Position numbers and translations under genes: made by a program. The notes below the pieces were generated by a model, which was given only the letters and a program-made list of their open reading frames with translations, did no database searches and was not told where the DNA came from. From assembly GCA_023416655.1 (NCBI GenBank), contig JAEZHK010000128.1:1-64000 (forward strand): DNA of 64,000 bases. The letters are read 5' to 3'. Within the stretch, counting starts at the first letter, position 1. Each line of letters begins with the position of its first letter. This document shows positions 60,916-64,000 of this stretch, one piece after another. This DNA is from Bacillota bacterium (lineage in GTDB: Bacteria > Bacillota > Clostridia > Christensenellales > Aristaeellaceae).

Positions 60916-61720
60916 TTCTCAAGATAAGGTTGTCGGCTTAGAAGTTGTAGCTGCACTTTCGTTGCTTGCAGATGTTTGCAATATTGTATTTTTATTTATG
61001 GATGATATTCCAAAACAATTTCCAATTATTATTATTGTGTTTAGTACAGCGCTATTTTTTTCTGCTTTGACTTTGAGAAAAAATAGAAATCTCCGCCACG
61101 AACTTTTTAAGGCACTAGCATATTCTTTCGCTAAGATTGAAGGAGGAGTTCACATAATTTCGCGCGAGCGCGAATATGATTTAAGGGATTTGGAGAATAT
61201 AAAGCTGACAGTTAATCATGAGTTGTGTGCTACTATTGATGGGCTAACTACGTTCAGAGACCGATATAGATGGTCGAAACCGCTCGATATCGAAAACGCA
61301 AGAGAACATTTTGTTGTGATTAATGATGCTCCTTATGAGCCAAGTGCAAGACTGACCGAATTATCAAGCAACCAAAATTATGATGTATATGAAATTGGAT
61401 TCAAAGAAAAGCCAAAACACTCGCATTTCATGATCGGCATAACACTTTCAGGCATGAATGATGTCCGCAGACAATCTCTTCCTTTCTTATCCTCTGGTAT
61501 TGTAACGAAGACCGCTAAGTTGACTCTAAAAGTTCTCGTTTCAACAAAGCACGTTGCAAAGGAAGCGTGTGCTCAAGTTTATAGTAACTACTATGGCACT
61601 TGTCCTGTTCTTGAATCACCTCTAAAGTATGACGCAAAAGTGTCAGGCTTTAGTTGGGAAATTGAAAAGCCGGTTATCGGCTATCGCTATTCAATTGCAT
61701 GGGAGTGGAAAAGAAGTTAA
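60908..61720 (+). CDS. Unrecognised membrane protein coupled to the deformylase
   Basis: The 270-residue protein has two N-terminal membrane spans (LEVVAALSLLADVCNIVFLFM, FPIIIIVFSTALFFSALTL). A cytoplasmic or external domain of about 200 residues follows with charged and beta-like stretches (REREYDLRDLENIKLTVNHEL, YDVYEIGFKEKPKHSHFMIGITLSGM, ending KPVIGYRYSIAWEWKRS). The layout recalls SMODS-associated and similar membrane effectors with a sensor-like soluble part, but I see no signature to prove this. AT-rich, with no ribosome site of its own except inside the deformylase end. No family assigned. Confidence 0.7.
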   Translation: MSNSQDKVVGLEVVAALSLLADVCNIVFLFMDDIPKQFPIIIIVFSTALFFSALTLRKNRNLRHELFKALAYSFAKIEGGVHIISREREYDLRDLENIKLTVNHELCATIDGLTTFRDRYRWSKPLDIENAREHFVVINDAPYEPSARLTELSSNQNYDVYEIGFKEKPKHSHFMIGITLSGMNDVRRQSLPFLSSGIVTKTAKLTLKVLVSTKHVAKEACAQVYSNYYGTCPVLESPLKYDAKVSGFSWEIEKPVIGYRYSIAWEWKRS

Positions 61721-62085
61721 ATTTTAGTGTTATATTCTCATCACAAAAGAGACAACCCTGACATACATTAATTACACGGGAGGTGATACCAGTTGGATTA
61801 ACCAGTGGACAACAGTAACTTTTTACGACACCGATCATCCGATGAAGATGATCCGACAATGCACAGACCAAAGGTCACAAAGTTGCCTTTAGTCAGACCA
61901 TCAGCAAATAGCCGCTTTCCGGAAGAACCGGAGAGCGGCTATTTTGGATAAGGACTAAGCAAGAAAATGTTGAACCAAAACCATGGCGTTAGCGTTGTCG
62001 TATTCCTCCCTGTTCTCCCCAGCCGCGCCATTTCGGCTGTCTAGTCGCTCCTTGCGATGAACAAAATGCGTAATGCAAATTGATC
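61721..62085. other. Gap without a convincing gene, with a terminator and an orphan ribosome site
   Basis: After the membrane protein gene there is a GGGAGGTG ribosome-like site at 61780-61787 whose downstream frames close within 12 codons. A 48-codon GTG frame (61805-61951) exists but runs through the terminator hairpin at 61906. I see no gene here. Confidence 0.5.
61906..61945 (+). terminator. Terminator of the deformylase island
   Basis: AAATAGCCGCT pairs with AGCGGCTATTT over 11 bp, with inner TCCGG/CCGGA pairing, followed by TTTT. Confidence 0.85.
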
Positions 62086-62115
62086 TTGACAATACCGTAA
62101 AAATATATATATAAT
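62086..62115 (+). promoter_or_regulatory. Consensus promoter of the glycine-rich microprotein
   Basis: TTGACA at 62086-62091, an 18-bp spacer and TATAAT at 62110-62115: both boxes are perfect consensus. The -10 is embedded in an AT repeat (TATATATATA). Confidence 0.85.
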
Positions 62116-62146
62116 TACATAAACTCAATTGAAAGGAGGTGCGAAC

Positions 62147-62254
62147 ATGCCTAGTAAAGGAACGCAAAAGGGTGGAACTCGTCCAGGTGGATCGCCCATT
62201 ACCCCGCGTCCTAAGGGGAGCGGCGGAGGAGCAGGGATGGGCGGAGGCAAATGA
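62147..62254 (+). CDS. 35-residue glycine-rich microprotein
   Basis: ATG 62147 follows a perfect AAAGGAGGTG seven bases upstream. The 35 codons encode a protein with about 14 Gly, 5 Lys and 5 Pro, starting MPSKGTQKGGTRPGG and ending GGGAGMGGGK. It has a consensus promoter, a consensus ribosome site and its own terminator, so it is a complete and probably highly expressed transcription unit. It is basic and without hydrophobic segments, hence soluble and perhaps disordered or nucleic-acid-binding. I know no family for it. Confidence 0.75.
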   Translation: MPSKGTQKGGTRPGGSPITPRPKGSGGGAGMGGGK

Positions 62255-62270
62255 GGTTAAAGACTTACCG

Positions 62271-62304
62271 TGAAGCCGAGTAATTCTCGGCTTCATCAAT
62301 TTTT
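62271..62304 (+). terminator. Terminator of the microprotein gene
   Basis: TGAAGCCGAG pairs with CTCGGCTTCA over 10 bp around TAATT, followed by TCAATTTTT. Confidence 0.9.
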
Positions 62305-62444
62305 ACGCGAATCCCGACTGCAAGATAATGAGACTCTTGAGATGATCAGTTGATTATCACGAGTCGAGTATATTGATATTTCGTAGTGTATGAACCAATA
62401 ATTTCTGCGGCGATGTCAAAAAGTATGCCTCCAATGACGCGCCC

Positions 62445-62482
62445 AATACAAATCCCCCGCCAACCCTCAAGCTAGCGGGGGA
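62445..62482 (-). terminator. Terminator of the second prophage lysis cassette
   Basis: TCCCCCGC and GCGGGGGA form an 8-bp stem downstream of the gene at 62491. On the minus strand it is followed by TTTGTATTG. Confidence 0.75.
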
Positions 62483-62490
62483 TGTGTCTA

Positions 62491-62961
62491 CTATAAAGTC
62501 TTAATCAATTTGGACAGCGCTTCGAATCCTCCGTTAGCGGCCAGCGCTACAAGGATGGCGTTGATCGGAATCAACGCAGCGGTATCTGCTGACAGCTGCC
62601 CGGTAAAGTAGTAGCCCAAGTACATGCCGACCATGGCCACGATCCAGGACCAGATCTGCGTAGGCATCCGGTCGATCATGCCAAGGCCCTTCGTAAACTG
62701 CGTGACGGCCAGGACGAACGCCAGCGCGCCGGCGTAGGTGGCCAAGATGCTCCAGCTCAGAAATCCGTCGATCCCACCCGGCTCCGTTTCCTGGGCGTCG
62801 GTCGTTGCCGTGACCACCACGGACGCCTCCGTAGGCACCAGGACGACTGTCTGGCCGCTGTCGGGCAGCGCCGCGGGCGGAGCCTCGGCGGCACTGAACA
62901 GGGGCACAGAAAGGCACAGGGCAACCAAGAGAACCAGGAGCAGCGCGAAGAGCTTCTTCAT
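62491..62961 (-). CDS. Signal-peptide-bearing holin-like membrane protein
   Basis: The 156-residue protein starts MKKLFALLLVLLVALCLSVPLFSAAEA, a clear signal sequence. A Thr/Val-rich external segment follows, then two or three membrane spans (ILATYAGALAFVLAVTQF, IWSWIVAMVGMYLGYYF, ALIPINAILVALAANGGFEAL). In place and pattern it fits a phage-encoded holin-like protein (last gene of a lysis cassette). A signal-arrest-release or pinholin-like mechanism is possible but not shown. Its start overlaps the upstream gene by 4 bp. Confidence 0.65.
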   Translation of the reverse strand: MKKLFALLLVLLVALCLSVPLFSAAEAPPAALPDSGQTVVLVPTEASVVVTATTDAQETEPGGIDGFLSWSILATYAGALAFVLAVTQFTKGLGMIDRMPTQIWSWIVAMVGMYLGYYFTGQLSADTAALIPINAILVALAANGGFEALSKLIKTL

Positions 62962-63239
62962 GGGGTTTCCTCCTTTGTTTTTTGTCCGTGGTCATAGCGA
63001 AGGTGATCGTCGAGTCGCTTGTGGGCCGCTTTACAGCTGGCATCCAAAGCGGTGATCGCAGTAGACTGGGCGGGAACGCAGTCGACGGTCTTCTTGATGT
63101 ACTCAATGTCAACCTGCATCTTGGTAAGGGTGGCGGTCTTGTCGTCACCTTTGCCCTTCAAAGTGAAGACCGCGACCAGGAGCGTCAGCGGCGCTCCCAG
63201 GGCTTGCATGATCTGAGTGAACGCGGCCAGCGGGTCCAT
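62958..63239 (-). CDS. Small membrane-anchored coil protein of the lysis cassette
   Basis: The 93-residue protein starts MDPLAAFTQIMQALGAPLTLLVAVFTLKGKGDD, with one membrane span. A coil with MQVDIEYIKKTVDCVPAQSTAITALDASCKAAHKRLDDHL follows. This is the layout of phage haemolysin-XhlA/spanin-like lysis helper proteins, with a hydrophobic end and a coil at the other. ATG 63239 overlaps the lysin stop as ATGA. Confidence 0.65.
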   Translation of the reverse strand: MDPLAAFTQIMQALGAPLTLLVAVFTLKGKGDDKTATLTKMQVDIEYIKKTVDCVPAQSTAITALDASCKAAHKRLDDHLRYDHGQKTKEETP

Positions 63240-64000
63240 CAGTCGACCACCTCCGCCATCCTGGCGCTGATCCACGCGTTCTGGTCCTTATAGCGGACGC
63301 CGAACCAGCCCTCCGAATCGTCGCCGGTGCGCGGCATCTTCTCGCCGCGCTTGGCGGTGCCCAGGCTCTTGTTGTTGGTGCCCGGCCCCTTGCGGATGTT
63401 GGCGGTCACTGCGGCGATCACCAGCACCTCTCCGGCACCCGGCGCAGTCTCCTGGGCGAGGATGCGGCTGAGTGTCGCCTCGTCCGCCTGGCCGGTGATA
63501 GGCATCCCCTTGGCCTTCTGGAAGGCGGCGACGGCCTTCTGTGTTTCATCGCCGTACTGACCGTCCGCGCCCCACTCGGGTAGCTTGTACCCCTGTGCCA
63601 GCAGCGCCTGCTGCATCGCCCGCACGTCGTCACCCTCCATGCCCATGGTCAGCGCCGCGCGCTCCGGCGCGGGTTCCGCCGCCAGATCGTCCGGGATGAA
63701 TCGCTTCACGCAGATCAGACCCTTGTTGCCCCGAGCGGTCTTGGTCTTCTGCGCCTGCCGGGATCGGCAGTAGGTATTCATGTTCTTCCGGGACGGGTGC
63801 CCGCTGCCGTGGCCGACCAGCGTCACCGTGCTGCCCTTGATAGACTCCACCATCTCCACATGGCCCACAAACCGGGCATAGGCCCTCGAGCTGTCCACAC
63901 CAGCAAAGAGCAACAGGTCGCCTACTCGAAGCGCGCCGTTATCCGTGGGCACGCCGTTTTTGATGCCGCACTCGATCTCCACGCCCGCCTTGTTCAGGAT
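63239..64000 (-). CDS. Endolysin of a second prophage (partial at window end)
   Basis: The frame enters from the right edge and stops at 63239. Visible parts are the C-terminal half of a NlpC/P60- or CHAP-like peptidase (NGALRVGDLLLFAGVDSSRAYARFVGHVEMVESIKGSTVTLVGHGSGHPSRKN, with the likely catalytic His in GHVEM). A PG_binding_1 domain (VRAMQQALLAQGYKLPEWGADGQYGDETQKAVAAFQKAKGMPITG) and an SH3_3 domain (VIAAVTANIRKGPGTNNKSLGTAKRGE) follow. The catalytic Cys lies beyond the window. The domain order equals that of the lysin at 29219, but the sequences are clearly different, so this is another phage. Confidence 0.85.
   Translation of the reverse strand: MLNKAGVEIECGIKNGVPTDNGALRVGDLLLFAGVDSSRAYARFVGHVEMVESIKGSTVTLVGHGSGHPSRKNMNTYCRSRQAQKTKTARGNKGLICVKRFIPDDLAAEPAPERAALTMGMEGDDVRAMQQALLAQGYKLPEWGADGQYGDETQKAVAAFQKAKGMPITGQADEATLSRILAQETAPGAGEVLVIAAVTANIRKGPGTNNKSLGTAKRGEKMPRTGDDSEGWFGVRYKDQNAWISARMAEVVD

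Noticed and set aside
61805..61951. A 48-codon GTG frame after the membrane protein gene
   Set aside because: Its ribosome-like site is 18 bases away and the frame is read through a strong terminator hairpin.

Overview
The window looks like a chromosome segment of a GC-rich Firmicute of the class Clostridia. The evidence is the strong GGAGG ribosome sites, the LplB/YtcP-type sugar ABC transporter with a YesM/YesN two-component system, the Siphoviridae-type phage modules common in gut Clostridia, and tRNA genes with encoded CCA. I cannot name a genus from the sequence.

Layout. (1) 1-31.9 kb is most of a plus-strand prophage. It runs from replication and regulation genes (ParB-like, PrimPol/D5 primase-helicase, AntA, VRR-NUC, SNF2 helicase, late regulator), through packaging (HNH, TerS, DNA methyltransferase, TerL), head (portal, ClpP-like protease, HK97 capsid, connectors) and tail (tube, chaperone with a likely frameshift product, tape measure, Dit, tail-associated protein, fibre), to lysis (endolysin, holin) and a tyrosine integrase. 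A membrane-protein moron with its own promoter and terminator sits between TerL and portal. (2) 32.1-41.4 kb is a carbohydrate-use locus: a divergent YesN/YesM regulator pair, a solute-binding protein, two permeases, an MDR dehydrogenase and a GH29 alpha-L-fucosidase. It lies between the phage integrase and a truncated second copy of the same integrase, in direct orientation. (3) 42.2-57.6 kb is a complete type I-E CRISPR-Cas locus: cas3, cse1, cse2, cas7e, cas5e, cas6e, cas1 and cas2, then an array I count at 110 repeats. (4) 57.86-58.06 kb holds two tRNA-Ser genes. (5) 58.2-60.2 kb is a minus-strand pair (a PG-binding protein and a ComEC-like MBL hydrolase) plus a small pseudogene. (6) 60.3-62.3 kb is an AT-rich island with a peptide deformylase homologue, a membrane protein and a 35-residue glycine-rich microprotein. 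(7) 62.4-64.0 kb is the lysis cassette of a second prophage, on the minus strand and cut by the window end.

The most striking feature is in the 248-bp gap between cas3 and cse1. Two degenerate copies of the array repeat flank a 31-nt pseudo-spacer. The upstream copy keeps the stem-loop register with different bases and has an exact 8-nt crRNA handle. The pseudo-spacer matches 11 of 12 seed-side bases of a site 56 bp upstream, the single mismatch is at position 6, the site follows an AAG motif, and it lies just downstream of a good promoter. This reads as a guide RNA (CreR/CreA-like) that turns Cascade onto its own promoter as an autorepressor. Other points worth a look are a frameshift inside the Walker A motif of the phage helicase, a 106-bp inverted repeat beside the primase, a possible leaderless MBL gene, and the 10.2-kb integrase direct repeat around the fucosidase locus.
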